Positions 25,651 to 36,151 are shown, numbered from the stretch's first letter. The stretch is 64,000 bases of DNA from JAUZOB01 sp963692465 (GCA_963692465.1 OY829943.1:2976001-3040000), one strand, 5' to 3'. Made by a program: numbers and translations. The notes: generated from the sequence alone by a model not told the origin.

Positions 25651-26621
25651 TGAAGAAGTTTTTATTATTTATTTCTGTTGTTGCCGCAGGGCTGGCAAGT
25701 TGTTCAAAGGAAGATCTGTCACCGGATAAATCGGTGACAGGGATTCCCCTGACTGTTTCGTCGGCATCCATTGATGCAACTGTTACAAGGGGAACAGTGG
25801 AAGTGACTGCGGAGAATGCACAAGTTGGCGTTTATCAGATTGCCAATGTCGGTGGAGGCTATGGTGGTACACTGAAAGGGTACCAATATAATTCGGCATC
25901 GACCCCTAAATGGCATGCGTTAAGCGGAGATATCTATTTGAATAACAATTTGTGTGATGTGATAGGGGTTTATCCCTATACGGCAATTGGCAGCGGAACG
26001 GCAACCGATCCGACGCAGGTACCCTTAACCTCGCAGATATTGGACGCTACTTCTACACAGGATCTTTGCTATCAGAAAGTGACAGGGCTGAAAAACTCAT
26101 CCTATTCGGTTACGTTTGATCAGATGCAGCATGCATATGCCAAACTGACCTTTCGGATTAATAAAGATGCGATTTCTTATACCGGTAGTGGAATTCTTAA
26201 TTCGATTACAATAAACAATGCGGCTATCATTAAATCGTGTCCGTTCGATCTGACGGTTGCAACACAGGGCACAGCTACGCTTGGAGATGTATCCGCAGGG
26301 ATACCGACCTCGCTGAATGTGACGATTCCTGCATCGACAGCTACTCCGGCTTATGTGGATGAGAGTTTTCTGATGATTCCGGTAAGCGGTATTACAGGGG
26401 ACATAAATCTGACGTTTGATGTTGACGGGACTTCTCTGAAAGGAGCAATTGCTTCAACAGGGACCCCTTCATTAGCGGCGTTGGCAGCTGGTCACGAGTA
26501 CATTGTAACAGTTACTCTCCAGGGAACTGCTTTGACCATCGTGAGTGTTAAAGTTGTAGACTGGGTAACTGATACAACGTGGAACGGGAGTCAGACTCCT
26601 TTGGTTCCGACAACCAATTAA
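25650..26621 (+). CDS. Fimbrillin family lipoprotein 4
   Basis: It starts within the preceding stop codon. The lipobox is AAGLASC. DATVTRGTVEV contains the presumptive Arg cleavage site. NNNLCDVIGVYPYTAIG, MQHAYAKLTFRIN and the closing SVKVVDWVTDT match fimbrillin 3 in layout. The shared layout and overlap suggest an ancient duplication within the operon and a shaft or adaptor role. No export or usher gene accompanies it, as expected for type V pili, which use the lipoprotein route. Confidence 0.78.
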   Translation: MKKFLLFISVVAAGLASCSKEDLSPDKSVTGIPLTVSSASIDATVTRGTVEVTAENAQVGVYQIANVGGGYGGTLKGYQYNSASTPKWHALSGDIYLNNNLCDVIGVYPYTAIGSGTATDPTQVPLTSQILDATSTQDLCYQKVTGLKNSSYSVTFDQMQHAYAKLTFRINKDAISYTGSGILNSITINNAAIIKSCPFDLTVATQGTATLGDVSAGIPTSLNVTIPASTATPAYVDESFLMIPVSGITGDINLTFDVDGTSLKGAIASTGTPSLAALAAGHEYIVTVTLQGTALTIVSVKVVDWVTDTTWNGSQTPLVPTTN

Positions 26622-26691
26622 TGCAATGTTATAATACCCAAAAACCGGTTCGTTTGTACGGAATGTGCAAACGAACCTATTTAAGGAAGCG

Positions 26692-27885
26692 ATGAAAAGA
26701 AACAGAATCGATATAAAAAATAAATGTCTGATCCCGGTCATAGTGGTGCTGATGTTGGTGGGAAGCGGATGCTCCCGGGAAGATGAGCCTAAAGATGGAA
26801 ATAACTGCCTGTTGACTTTTACGCAGGCCGGGCTGAATGTAATATCGACTAAAGCGACAACCAGTTCACCGCTCCCAAAAAACAGTACGGTTGATATTGC
26901 CGCGTATAAGATTATTTCGTCGGTAGAATCTTCGACGAATACGCAGGGAAAGAGTTATAAAATATCAGATGATGTTGGAACCCTGAAGGCCACGAACGGT
27001 AATATAGTCTTACCGGGGCCGCAGGATTATCAATTTTACTTTTTTTCGCCAGCCAGTGACTGGAATAACGGAATTGATAAGACATTAAGTATAGCGAACG
27101 GGATCGATTTTGCGATATCGAGCTGTACTGTTTCTGTAAGTGGGTCGGCGCAGACAGTGGTGGTGCCCGATTTGTCACGTAAATGCTCTAATGTTGATTT
27201 TTTACTGGAATGTGTGCCCGGAAATGTAGTAACGAGTGCAGTGATAGGACCTTCAGGGGTAAACTTCGGGGGGATGACTCATTCTCCGGTAGCCTATACG
27301 CTGAGCAGTTCCTGCCCGGCAATCGACATAAGCGGTCAGGCACAGGATGCAACGTGTACTTTGCCGCAAAGTTCATTTACTGTTATCGGGAATAACTCGG
27401 AAGCCAGTCTTCCGGTATTACCCAAAAGTGCAGGAAGTATAACCCTGACAGCAAGTGTCTTACTGAACGGATCGACGACATCGAATACGTTGTCTTTTCC
27501 CGTATCGGGAATTGCATTTGTAGCAGGATATAGATATGTGTTTGTAGTGCAGGTAAGTGATCCGGGCATTGAGGCAGTCCTTCATGTCCTACCCTGGAAT
27601 TATCAGGATAACTCGACTAATGCGGGTATTCCCGGATATACAATCACCTTGGGAAGCTGGACATTGACAAACACTACTGCTTCGGAAGGAAGTGGTTCAG
27701 CTGTATTGACGGTAGGGGGCTGGATACCAACTTCGAGTGCTGCTTCGGAAGGAAACGGCTCGGGAATACTGAACGGCACGTGGCTTCCGGTATCCGGTAC
27801 GACAACCGGAGGAAGCGGTTCTGGAACCATTAATAACGGAAGCTGGACCAATGGTTCATCGACCAATACAATGGGCGGAAATTGA
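26692..27885 (+). CDS. Fimbrillin-like lipoprotein with C-terminal Gly/Ser/Trp repeats
   Basis: ATG 26692 begins a lipoprotein signal ending in LVGSGC; an upstream GTG at 26665 is unlikely. STKATTSSPLPKNSTVDIAAY and FVAGYRYVFVVQVS are fimbrillin-like. The last 75 residues form about 3.5 units of roughly 21 residues, each opening GxW and containing EGNGSG-type glycine runs (GSWTLTNTTASEGSGS, then GGWIPTSSAASEGNGSG, GTWLPVSGTTTGGSGSG, GSWTNGSS). This tail is unlike its neighbours. It may be an extended tip stalk or a repeat adhesin. Confidence 0.72.
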   Translation: MKRNRIDIKNKCLIPVIVVLMLVGSGCSREDEPKDGNNCLLTFTQAGLNVISTKATTSSPLPKNSTVDIAAYKIISSVESSTNTQGKSYKISDDVGTLKATNGNIVLPGPQDYQFYFFSPASDWNNGIDKTLSIANGIDFAISSCTVSVSGSAQTVVVPDLSRKCSNVDFLLECVPGNVVTSAVIGPSGVNFGGMTHSPVAYTLSSSCPAIDISGQAQDATCTLPQSSFTVIGNNSEASLPVLPKSAGSITLTASVLLNGSTTSNTLSFPVSGIAFVAGYRYVFVVQVSDPGIEAVLHVLPWNYQDNSTNAGIPGYTITLGSWTLTNTTASEGSGSAVLTVGGWIPTSSAASEGNGSGILNGTWLPVSGTTTGGSGSGTINNGSWTNGSSTNTMGGN

Positions 27886-27973
27886 ATAAGTCAGCGAATC
27901 GCAGGTAAAAAAGAAATAAAAGAAAAGGCTGATAATAAGAAAAGGCACGAAATAACAACAGAACAGAAAAGAG

Positions 27974-30010
27974 ATGAGAAGATATTGTTTACTGATGACT
28001 GTTATGGCGGCACTGCTGATGCTGTGTTCCTGTTCTCAGGAACTATCGGTAACCTCGACAGACGGAATAAAAACTCCGGTACGATTTTCTGTTAAGGTAG
28101 GCGAGATGAAAGAATCAGGAAGTCGGGCAGTAACACGATCGACCGATACCACGACTGTAAAAGAGTCGGAGTTGAGTAACCTATGGGTTTTTCAATTCTC
28201 GTCGACCGGAACCTATATGACGAGCGTATGTCTGACAGGCTTTGCTTCGTCGGGATTTGATGTGATGCTGATTCCTGCAAGTGCGAGTCATGTTTATTTC
28301 CTGGCAAACTGGAATAATACCATGTTGTCGACCTTCACCGGAACGGAAACCGCATTTCAGACTTTAACCAAGACGATCGCAGCAGAGGGTGATGTGTTGT
28401 TTAGCGGGACAACGACAAGCGGAAGAAGGAATATACCAATGAATTCAACAGTTCAGACGATAGATGTAGCATCGACCGGATATGCCGATTTGTCGTCTAC
28501 TCCGATAATGATCAATTATTCGGTGGCAAAACTGAATCTTATCTATAACGCGACTGCTCCCAATTTTGTATTAAGACGGATACGGGTATGCAATGTCCCT
28601 ACGACGATGGAATTTTATCCACCAGCAGTGGCAGCCTCAACAGCCACATTCCCAAATTCGGGAGGGATTTTGAGTTCAACAACTGTTTTTAATACCGATT
28701 ATACCGATGTTACTTCTAATACAGGGGTAATGGTCTTTTATGTCCCCGAAAATCAACGGGGACAGAGCGCTGGGAACACGTTAGAGCGGCAAAAGACGGG
28801 GTTATCGGGCGATTATACAACCTATATAGAATTAGTGGGTTATACAACCGCGAATGACGGACGAGGGGAACTTCATTACCGGATTTATCCGGGAGCTGAT
28901 ATGCTTAATGATTATAATATAGTTCGTAATACCCAATATAACGTGACCGGTAATTTGATTGGCACTTCGCCGGTAGATAGCCGTTTCAGCGAGCAGGCGT
29001 TAGCGAACTCTTACATTGTGGCACCGGGACAGACGGTTTATATTCCGGTGAAGAGAGCGAATCAGCCATCGGAACTGGGAATACAGATTCCCGATTTAAT
29101 GAGTAGTAGCTTGTCTCCGTATGTTTATTGGCAGTCGGTGCCGGGACTGGTAACCGCAGTGATGGATAATGCCAGCGGTTGTATGAAAGTAACGGCTTCA
29201 TCAACAGCAACGACGGCGGGCATTATCGGTGGAAATGCGGATATAGGAGTGACTACGGGAACAGGGACACCAGCTCCGGCAATTTGGAGTTGGCATGTTT
29301 GGGTGACAAGTTATAATCCGGGTACGACGAATCTGACACAAAACGGTCTGGTATGGATGGACCGTAACCTGGGAGCATTGGCTGCCTGTACGGGGACTAA
29401 TACGGTAGATCAGACCGGCGGGCTATCATACGAGTGGGGAAGGAAAGATCCGTTTCCAGGAACAAGTTCCTCTTTAGGGGGCGCAACAACTTATTACAAT
29501 GGAAGTACTACGGGAACGAGCGACATATACGCTGTAGCTGGGCAATCCAGTGTGCCGCCCTATTATAGTCTTCTTGGATCGATTCTGAGCCCATTGGTCT
29601 ATATTCAGGGGGGATCGACAGATAATGATTGGTACGTCAGTGGAACGACAGGGCATAATGATAATTTATGGGGAACTGTTAAAACGGTTTACGATCCGTG
29701 TCCGTCAGGGTGGAAAGTCCCGGCAAACGGATCGTGGACTACTACCGGCTGGACTAACCCTTCGGCAACGAGTTCTGCTACAAATTTTGGAGTATGGACG
29801 AATAACGGAGTTAGCTCGTACTATCCTGCGTTTGGAAATAGAGGGTTGTCCGGAACAATGGGAAGTGCGGCGAATGTGCTTTGCTGGACATCAACCCCCG
29901 GAGTTGGCAGATCCTATTCTTTGTTAGTTAACAGTGGCGGAGCAACAACTTCTTCCACTACTTATGGATATCGGGCAATGGGGCTTTCTATTCGGTGTGT
30001 TAAAGAATAG
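27974..30010 (+). CDS. FISUMP-domain fimbrial lipoprotein 1 of 7
   Basis: The lipobox is LMLCSC. The N-terminal half has a DUF4906/fimbrillin-like core: ESELSNLWVFQFSSTG, HVYFLANWN, FVLRRIRVCNVP, VMVFYVPENQRGQ and GELHYRIYPGADM. The C-terminal 200 residues form a FISUMP-type domain: VWMDRNLGA, YEWGRKDPFPG, TVYDPCPSGWKVP, SYYPAFGNRG and the closing RCVKE. Such two-part lipoproteins are candidates for fimbrial tips or surface binding proteins. TRSTD (about residue 49) may be the processing site. This is the first of seven tandem paralogues and shares identical tracts with copy 4. Confidence 0.75.
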   Translation: MRRYCLLMTVMAALLMLCSCSQELSVTSTDGIKTPVRFSVKVGEMKESGSRAVTRSTDTTTVKESELSNLWVFQFSSTGTYMTSVCLTGFASSGFDVMLIPASASHVYFLANWNNTMLSTFTGTETAFQTLTKTIAAEGDVLFSGTTTSGRRNIPMNSTVQTIDVASTGYADLSSTPIMINYSVAKLNLIYNATAPNFVLRRIRVCNVPTTMEFYPPAVAASTATFPNSGGILSSTTVFNTDYTDVTSNTGVMVFYVPENQRGQSAGNTLERQKTGLSGDYTTYIELVGYTTANDGRGELHYRIYPGADMLNDYNIVRNTQYNVTGNLIGTSPVDSRFSEQALANSYIVAPGQTVYIPVKRANQPSELGIQIPDLMSSSLSPYVYWQSVPGLVTAVMDNASGCMKVTASSTATTAGIIGGNADIGVTTGTGTPAPAIWSWHVWVTSYNPGTTNLTQNGLVWMDRNLGALAACTGTNTVDQTGGLSYEWGRKDPFPGTSSSLGGATTYYNGSTTGTSDIYAVAGQSSVPPYYSLLGSILSPLVYIQGGSTDNDWYVSGTTGHNDNLWGTVKTVYDPCPSGWKVPANGSWTTTGWTNPSATSSATNFGVWTNNGVSSYYPAFGNRGLSGTMGSAANVLCWTSTPGVGRSYSLLVNSGGATTSSTTYGYRAMGLSIRCVKE

Positions 30011-30044
30011 TACAGTTAGTTTGGTAACATACAAAAGAGAAAAA

Positions 30045-32054
30045 ATGAAGAAATATAGCTTTCTGATAGTTATTGTGGTTGGATTGCTGATGTTGAGTTC
30101 CTGTTCGCAGGAATTAGCGGTAACCTCTTTGGATGGAAGAGGTACGCCGGTTCGGTTTTCTGTTACAGCGGGGCAGATGAAAAATGTCAATGGAACGATA
30201 GCAACCCGATCGGCAGATTTGACCAAGATAAGCGAATCTGAGATTACCAATTTATGGGTACTGCAATTTGCATCAGACGGATCCTTTTTAAAAAGCGTTT
30301 ATATTCCGGCTGCAAGTCTTGCGGCTGTAGATGTGACGTTAGCTCCGGGAACCGGTACCCATGTTTATTTCCTGGCAAACTGGGGTCTTTCATTGTTGTC
30401 TTCTTTTTCGGGGACAGAGACTGCCTTTAGTACGCTGACCCGAACATTAACAGGGGAAGGAGACCTGCTTTTCAGCGGGTCTACCGTAAGTGGAAAGAGC
30501 GATCTTCCGATGATTTCAGCAAAGCAAACGGTGACTGTTCCTACAGCCGGGTATGTTGATATGTCGGCTAATGTAATAACCATGAATTATGCGGTAGCCC
30601 GGATAACCCTTTCGTATAAAGTAACTGCTTCTAATTTTGTGTTGAGACGAATACGAGTTTGCAATATTCCGATTACTCATGAATTGTGTCCTCCGGTAGT
30701 AGCGAAGACAACGCCTACTTATCCGGCAACATTAACCTCAACGACTGTTTTCAATACGGATTATACAACCGTGTCATCGAACACCGGAAGCATTACCTAT
30801 TACGTTCCGGAAAATCAACGAGGGCAAACATCTTCGAATACCGTAGAGTCACAAAAAAGTGGAATAGCAGGAGATTATCCCACCTATATTGAGTTGGTCG
30901 GATATACAACTATCAATGACGGACGGGGTGAGATTCATTACCGGATTTATCCGGGAGGTGATGCAGTGACTGATTACAATATCGTACGTGGAATACAGTA
31001 TGGCGTGGAGGGTAATCTGACTGGTATTTCTTCAATTGACAGTCGGGTAAGCGAACAAACTTTAGCCAACAGTTATGTGCTGGCTCCGGGACAGACTGTT
31101 TATATTCCGGTCAAGCGGGCTAATCAGTCGGATTTGGGAATTCAGTTTACGGATGTAACAAGCAGTTCTCTGACTCCTTTTTCTGTCTGGCAATCTGCAT
31201 CAGGTTTGGTTACCTCAACAATGGATAATGTGAGTGGGTGTATTGCGGTAACAGCTCCGTCTGCGACTGCAACCGGCAATGCGGTTGTGGCAGTTAAAAG
31301 CGGGAGTACGGTCGTGTGGAGCTGGCATATATGGGTTACGGGTTATGATCCGAGCGTAATGAATCTGACGCAGAATAACATGGTGTGGATGGATCGGAAT
31401 CTTGGAGCGTTGGCAGCCTGTACTGGGTCTAACACGGTTGATCAGACCGGTGGATTATTTTATCAATGGGGAAGGAAAGATCCTTTTCCCGGAGTAACTT
31501 CTGGTTTAGGCGAAACATCTACCTATTATAATGGGAGTACAACCGCTACGACCGGTTTGTATGCAACGGCAAATGCAAATACAACCGGAACGACTGCTCC
31601 GAATTATAATCTTGCTTTAGCTATTAAAAACCCATCGACTTTTTATTATGGTGCCAGTGGAAATAATTATGATTGGTATACTCCCGGTTCTTCAGGACAA
31701 AACAATTATTTGTGGATTATGGGTTCGGGCAAAACGGTTTATGACCCGTGTCCGGCAGGATGGAGAGTCCCTTTGAGCGGAGCATGGATTCTTTCCGGTT
31801 GGAATGCTCCTTCTGGAACTTCTAATACAAATTATGGAAAGTGGACGTATTCCGGAGTTACTTCTTATTATCCTGCCTCAGGTTGGCGGGATAAAGCAAA
31901 TGGTGGTTTAGGAGGGGTGGGAAATGGAGGAAATTATGGCTCTGCAAGTACAAGTGGAACGAGTCAAATTTATTTAGTTCCACAGAACGGAAGTGTTGTT
32001 CAGGGAAACATTGGGAGGGCACTGGGAATATCAGTTCGGTGTGTTAAGGAATAG
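30045..32054 (+). CDS. FISUMP-domain fimbrial lipoprotein 2 of 7
   Basis: ATG 30045 (MKKYSFLIVIVV) gives a lipobox LMLSSC followed by SQELAVTS, the shared mature N-terminus of the set. The presumptive cleavage motif is ATRSAD. All landmarks are present: FVLRRIRVCNIP, YYVPENQRGQ, VWMDRNLGA, QWGRKDPFPG, YDPCPAGWRVP, SYYPASGWR and RCVKE. The stretch between the YDPCP block and RCVKE differs most from its neighbours and includes a Gly-rich insert (GGLGGVGNGGNYGS). It begins 34 bases after the previous stop. Confidence 0.75.
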   Translation: MKKYSFLIVIVVGLLMLSSCSQELAVTSLDGRGTPVRFSVTAGQMKNVNGTIATRSADLTKISESEITNLWVLQFASDGSFLKSVYIPAASLAAVDVTLAPGTGTHVYFLANWGLSLLSSFSGTETAFSTLTRTLTGEGDLLFSGSTVSGKSDLPMISAKQTVTVPTAGYVDMSANVITMNYAVARITLSYKVTASNFVLRRIRVCNIPITHELCPPVVAKTTPTYPATLTSTTVFNTDYTTVSSNTGSITYYVPENQRGQTSSNTVESQKSGIAGDYPTYIELVGYTTINDGRGEIHYRIYPGGDAVTDYNIVRGIQYGVEGNLTGISSIDSRVSEQTLANSYVLAPGQTVYIPVKRANQSDLGIQFTDVTSSSLTPFSVWQSASGLVTSTMDNVSGCIAVTAPSATATGNAVVAVKSGSTVVWSWHIWVTGYDPSVMNLTQNNMVWMDRNLGALAACTGSNTVDQTGGLFYQWGRKDPFPGVTSGLGETSTYYNGSTTATTGLYATANANTTGTTAPNYNLALAIKNPSTFYYGASGNNYDWYTPGSSGQNNYLWIMGSGKTVYDPCPAGWRVPLSGAWILSGWNAPSGTSNTNYGKWTYSGVTSYYPASGWRDKANGGLGGVGNGGNYGSASTSGTSQIYLVPQNGSVVQGNIGRALGISVRCVKE

Positions 32055-32078
32055 TATGGTTAAGACAATAGCGAAAAG

Positions 32079-34097
32079 ATGAAAAGATATGGCTTCTTAA
32101 TTGCTTTTATGGCAATAATATTGTCGCTGGCCTCCTGTTCGCAGGAATTGGCGGTGACCTCTCCAGCAGAAGAAGATGGAATTCCTGTTCGGTTTTCGGT
32201 TGTAGCCGGGACGATGAAGAATGCATCAGGAGTAGTGACCAAGTCGGCGGACCTTCCCACGGTAAGTGAATCGGAGATAACGAACTTATGGGTGGTGCAG
32301 TTTTCTTCTACCGGCGCTTATATGAAAAGTTCCTATCACCCGACAGTTAATGCATCGGTCATTGATGTAAGATTGTTGGCAGGAAGTAATACGCATGTTT
32401 ATTTTTTTGCCAACTGGGGCGATTCGATCTTGTCTTCGTTTTCCGGCACTGAGACCACATTTAGTGCTTTGACTAAAACGCTTACGAAAGAGAGTGATGT
32501 TTATTATAACGGAACAACGCTCAGTGGGAAGAAAAATCTTCCGATGGCCTCGGCTATGCAAACGATAACGGTCCTCTCAAATGGTTATGTCGATTTATCG
32601 GCAAGTCCTGTTGTTATGAATTATGCCGTAGCCCGAATAGATCTGCCTTATAATATAACGCTTCCTAATTTTGCTTTGAGGCGAATAAGGGTTTGTAATA
32701 TACCGAAAGTGATGGAACTTGGTGCCCCGGCAGTAGCAACGACGACCGCAACATACCCGTCAGCCCTCACTTCTTCGACGGTTTTTAATACTAATTATAC
32801 TGATGTTTCTTCGAATACCGGAACGATTACCTATTATGTGCCTGAGAACCAGCGGGGACAAGCCACATCCAATACAACAGAACTACAAAAGACAGGACTT
32901 TCGGGAGATTACCCTACTTATATTGATCTGGTTGGATACACTACGCTGAATGACAGCCGGGGAGAGATTCATTACCGGATGTATCCCGGGGCAGATGTTA
33001 TTAAAGATTATAATGTGGTGCGAAGCACCCAATATACTTTGACGGCCAATCTGGCAGGTGTTTCTCCCATAGACGGGCGGATTACGCAATTGTCTTTGGC
33101 AAACAGTTACATTGTTGCACCGGGGCAGTCTGTTTATATTCCGGTTAAGCGAGCTAATCAATCGGATTTGGGAATCAGATTTTTAGACGTAACAAGCGGC
33201 TCATTAACAACCTCTATTGTCTGGCAGTCGGCATCAGGATTAGTCACGCCAACGATGGATAATGCCAGTGGGTGTATCAAAGTCACTGCTCCGTCTGCAA
33301 CAGCAACCGGTAATGCGGTTGTGGCAGTCAAAAGCGGGAGTACTATTTTATGGAGCTGGCATGTGTGGGTAACCGGTTATGATCCGAATGTAACGAATAT
33401 GACGCAGAACGGCTTGGTCTGGATGGATCGGAATTTAGGGGCAATAGCTGCCTGTACCGGATCGAATACGTTTGACCAATGCGGCGGTTTGTTTTATCAG
33501 TGGGGCCGAAAAGATCCGTTTCCTGGCGTAAATTCCAGCGGGGGTGAAACGTCTACCTATTACAATGGAAGTACCACTGCGACGAATGGTTTGTATGCAA
33601 CGGCAAATGCAACCACAACCGGAACCAGTGCTCCGAATTACAATCTTCCTTTAGCTATCCAGAACCCATCGACTTTTTATTATGGTGTCACCAGTGGGAA
33701 TAATGGGGATTGGTATACTCCCGGTTCTTCCGGACAGAACAATAACTTATGGGTTATGGGTTTGGGCAAAACGGTCTATGATCCGTGTCCTGCAGGATGG
33801 GAAGTTCCGGGGATAGGATCGTGGACTTCTTCCAGCTGGAATCTTCCATCGGCTACAACATCTTATTCTAATTATGCTGTGTGGACTTTGGGCGGAGTTA
33901 ATTCTTACTATCCAATAACAGGACAGCGTGTTGTCGGTACGGGTAGCCTGGATTGGCAGGGATCTCACGGTTGTTATTGGTATTCAACGAATACTGGAGT
34001 AAGGGCCTATTTTCTGTATGTGGATAGTGGAAATGCAAATCTTTTGTATTTCGAATATAGGGCTCAGGGGTTTAAAGTCAGATGTGTAAAAGAGTAA
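32079..34097 (+). CDS. FISUMP-domain fimbrial lipoprotein 3 of 7
   Basis: The lipobox is LSLASC. The putative processing motif is VTKSAD, with Lys where the other six have Arg, so a different protease preference is possible. Landmarks: FALRRIRVCNIP, YYVPENQRGQ, IHYRMYPGADV, VWMDRNLGA, QWGRKDPFPG, YDPCPAGWEVP, SYYPITGQRVVG and a final FKVRCVKE. The C-terminal tail closely resembles copy 4 (GQRVVGTGSLDWQG versus GQRVVGSGNLDFQG). Spacing to its neighbours is 24 and 35 bases. Confidence 0.75.
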   Translation: MKRYGFLIAFMAIILSLASCSQELAVTSPAEEDGIPVRFSVVAGTMKNASGVVTKSADLPTVSESEITNLWVVQFSSTGAYMKSSYHPTVNASVIDVRLLAGSNTHVYFFANWGDSILSSFSGTETTFSALTKTLTKESDVYYNGTTLSGKKNLPMASAMQTITVLSNGYVDLSASPVVMNYAVARIDLPYNITLPNFALRRIRVCNIPKVMELGAPAVATTTATYPSALTSSTVFNTNYTDVSSNTGTITYYVPENQRGQATSNTTELQKTGLSGDYPTYIDLVGYTTLNDSRGEIHYRMYPGADVIKDYNVVRSTQYTLTANLAGVSPIDGRITQLSLANSYIVAPGQSVYIPVKRANQSDLGIRFLDVTSGSLTTSIVWQSASGLVTPTMDNASGCIKVTAPSATATGNAVVAVKSGSTILWSWHVWVTGYDPNVTNMTQNGLVWMDRNLGAIAACTGSNTFDQCGGLFYQWGRKDPFPGVNSSGGETSTYYNGSTTATNGLYATANATTTGTSAPNYNLPLAIQNPSTFYYGVTSGNNGDWYTPGSSGQNNNLWVMGLGKTVYDPCPAGWEVPGIGSWTSSSWNLPSATTSYSNYAVWTLGGVNSYYPITGQRVVGTGSLDWQGSHGCYWYSTNTGVRAYFLYVDSGNANLLYFEYRAQGFKVRCVKE

Positions 34098-34132
34098 GGT
34101 CCGTTGAAATTGAAAAGAATAAAAAAGAAAAG

Positions 34133-36151
34133 ATGAAAAGATATGGTTTCCTGATTGCCTTTATGGCGACAATATTGTTGTTGGCTTCCTGTTCGCAGGA
34201 ATTAGCGGTAACCACAACAGATGGAGGAGGAACGCCGGTGCGGTTCTCGGTTGCAGCCGGGCAGATGAGAAATACAGCGGGAGCAGTGACCCGGTCAATG
34301 GATTTGTCAACGGTAAGTGAAACAGAGATAACGAATCTATGGGTGATGCAGTTTTCTTCAACCGGAACTTTTTTGAAAGGGATCTATATTCCAGCTGTTA
34401 ATTCATCGGCAGTTGATATTGCGTTAGTAGCCGGGAGTAGTACGCATGTTTATTTTCTGGCGAACTGGGGTTCTTCGGTTTTGGCCTCTTTTTCGGGGAC
34501 GGAGACTGCTCTTGGCTCGATCACCAGAACACTTTCAACCGAGAGTGATATTTTATATAACGGAACGACATTTAGCGGGAAAATGGATCTTCCGATGATC
34601 TCGACCATGCAAACAATATCTGTTCCTTCCAATGGATATATAAATATGTCAGGATCTCCGATAACATTAAATTATGCCGTAGCACGGATGAACGTCACTT
34701 ATAATGTTACAGCATCAAACTTTGTTCTGAGGCGGATACGGGTTTGCAATATTCCGCAAATACATGAATTATGCCCTCCTGCAGCGGCAGGTGCGACAGC
34801 AACCTATCCGAATCCAGGTGGAGTGTTAACTTCATCAGCTGTTTTCAATACACCATACACTGATATTACATCAAATAGCGGGATAGTTACTTTTTATGTT
34901 CCTGAGAATCAGCGTGGCCAAGTAATATCAAATACGGCAGAGACACAAAAAACCGGAATATCAGGAGATAACCCTACTTACATTGATCTGGTTGGATACA
35001 CCACTGCCAATGACGGAAGAGGTGAGATTCGCTACCGGATTTATCCGGGGGCTGATGCTATTAAAGATTACAATGTGGTGCGTGGTACTCAGTATGCAGT
35101 AACAGCCAATATAACCGGTACGCAGTTGACAGACGCGCGGCTAAGCGAGCAGGCGTTAGCGAACTCTTACATTGTGGCACCGGGACAGACCATTTATATT
35201 CCGGTTAAGCGGGCCAATCAAACCTCCGAGTTAGGAGTTCAGTTTTCGGATGTAACGAGCAGTTCGTTAACCGCATCTCTTGCCTGGCAGTCTTCTTTGG
35301 GGTTAGTGACTCCAATCATGGATAATACCAGCGGGTGCCTAAAGGTCACAGCTCCGTCCGTAACAGCAACAGGTAATGCGGTTGTGGCAGTTAAAAGCGG
35401 GGGTACGGTTGTGTGGAGCTGGCATATATGGGTTACGGGTTATGATCCGAATTCAACGAACATGGCGCAAAACGGTTTGGTATGGATGGACCGGAATTTA
35501 GGGGCAATAGCTGCCAGTACGGGGTCTAATACGTTTGATCAGTGCGGAGGTTTGTTTTATCAGTGGGGCCGTAAAGACCCGTTTCCTGGAGTGAATTCCA
35601 GCAGTGGTGAAACATCAACTTATTACAATGGAAGTACCAGTGCGACGACCGGACTGTATGCAACGGTAAGTGCAGCCACAACCGGAACTGTGGCTCCGAA
35701 TTATAATCTTCCGTTAGCTGTTCAGAATCCGGCAACTTTTTATTATGGGACTGGTGGAAATAATGGGGATTGGTATACACCCGGCTCTTCGGGGCAGAAT
35801 AATAATTTGTGGGGGACGACAAAGACATTTTATGATCCGTGTCCGGTAGGATGGAAGGTTCCGGCAATGGGAGCGTGGACTTCTTCTAATTGGACTCTTC
35901 CATCGGCGACAGCTTCTTCTTCTGTAGCCGGCGTATGGAATTTAGGAGGAGTTAGTACTTATTATCCGGTAACAGGTCAACGTGTCGTCGGTTCGGGTAA
36001 TCTGGATTTTCAGGGAACACATGCTTGTTATTGGTATTCAACGATAACCGGTGTAAGTGCCTATTTCATGTATGGAACCAGTGGTGGTATTAGTCTGTCA
36101 GCAATAGAAGCGAGGGCTCAGGGTTTTAAAGTCAGATGTGTAAAAGAATAA
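34133..36151 (+). CDS. FISUMP-domain fimbrial lipoprotein 4 of 7
   Basis: ATG 34133 rather than 34082 gives MKRYGFLIAFMATILLLASC; the signal-encoding DNA is almost identical to that of copy 5. The processing motif is VTRSMD. It has all core blocks (YVPENQRGQ, IRYRIYPGADA, VWMDRNLGA, QWGRKDPFPG, YDPCPVGWKVP, FKVRCVKE). A 44-base tract before the TVYIPVKRANQ-type motif is identical to copy 1 but not to copies 2 and 3, which points to gene conversion. Confidence 0.75.
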   Translation: MKRYGFLIAFMATILLLASCSQELAVTTTDGGGTPVRFSVAAGQMRNTAGAVTRSMDLSTVSETEITNLWVMQFSSTGTFLKGIYIPAVNSSAVDIALVAGSSTHVYFLANWGSSVLASFSGTETALGSITRTLSTESDILYNGTTFSGKMDLPMISTMQTISVPSNGYINMSGSPITLNYAVARMNVTYNVTASNFVLRRIRVCNIPQIHELCPPAAAGATATYPNPGGVLTSSAVFNTPYTDITSNSGIVTFYVPENQRGQVISNTAETQKTGISGDNPTYIDLVGYTTANDGRGEIRYRIYPGADAIKDYNVVRGTQYAVTANITGTQLTDARLSEQALANSYIVAPGQTIYIPVKRANQTSELGVQFSDVTSSSLTASLAWQSSLGLVTPIMDNTSGCLKVTAPSVTATGNAVVAVKSGGTVVWSWHIWVTGYDPNSTNMAQNGLVWMDRNLGAIAASTGSNTFDQCGGLFYQWGRKDPFPGVNSSSGETSTYYNGSTSATTGLYATVSAATTGTVAPNYNLPLAVQNPATFYYGTGGNNGDWYTPGSSGQNNNLWGTTKTFYDPCPVGWKVPAMGAWTSSNWTLPSATASSSVAGVWNLGGVSTYYPVTGQRVVGSGNLDFQGTHACYWYSTITGVSAYFMYGTSGGISLSAIEARAQGFKVRCVKE

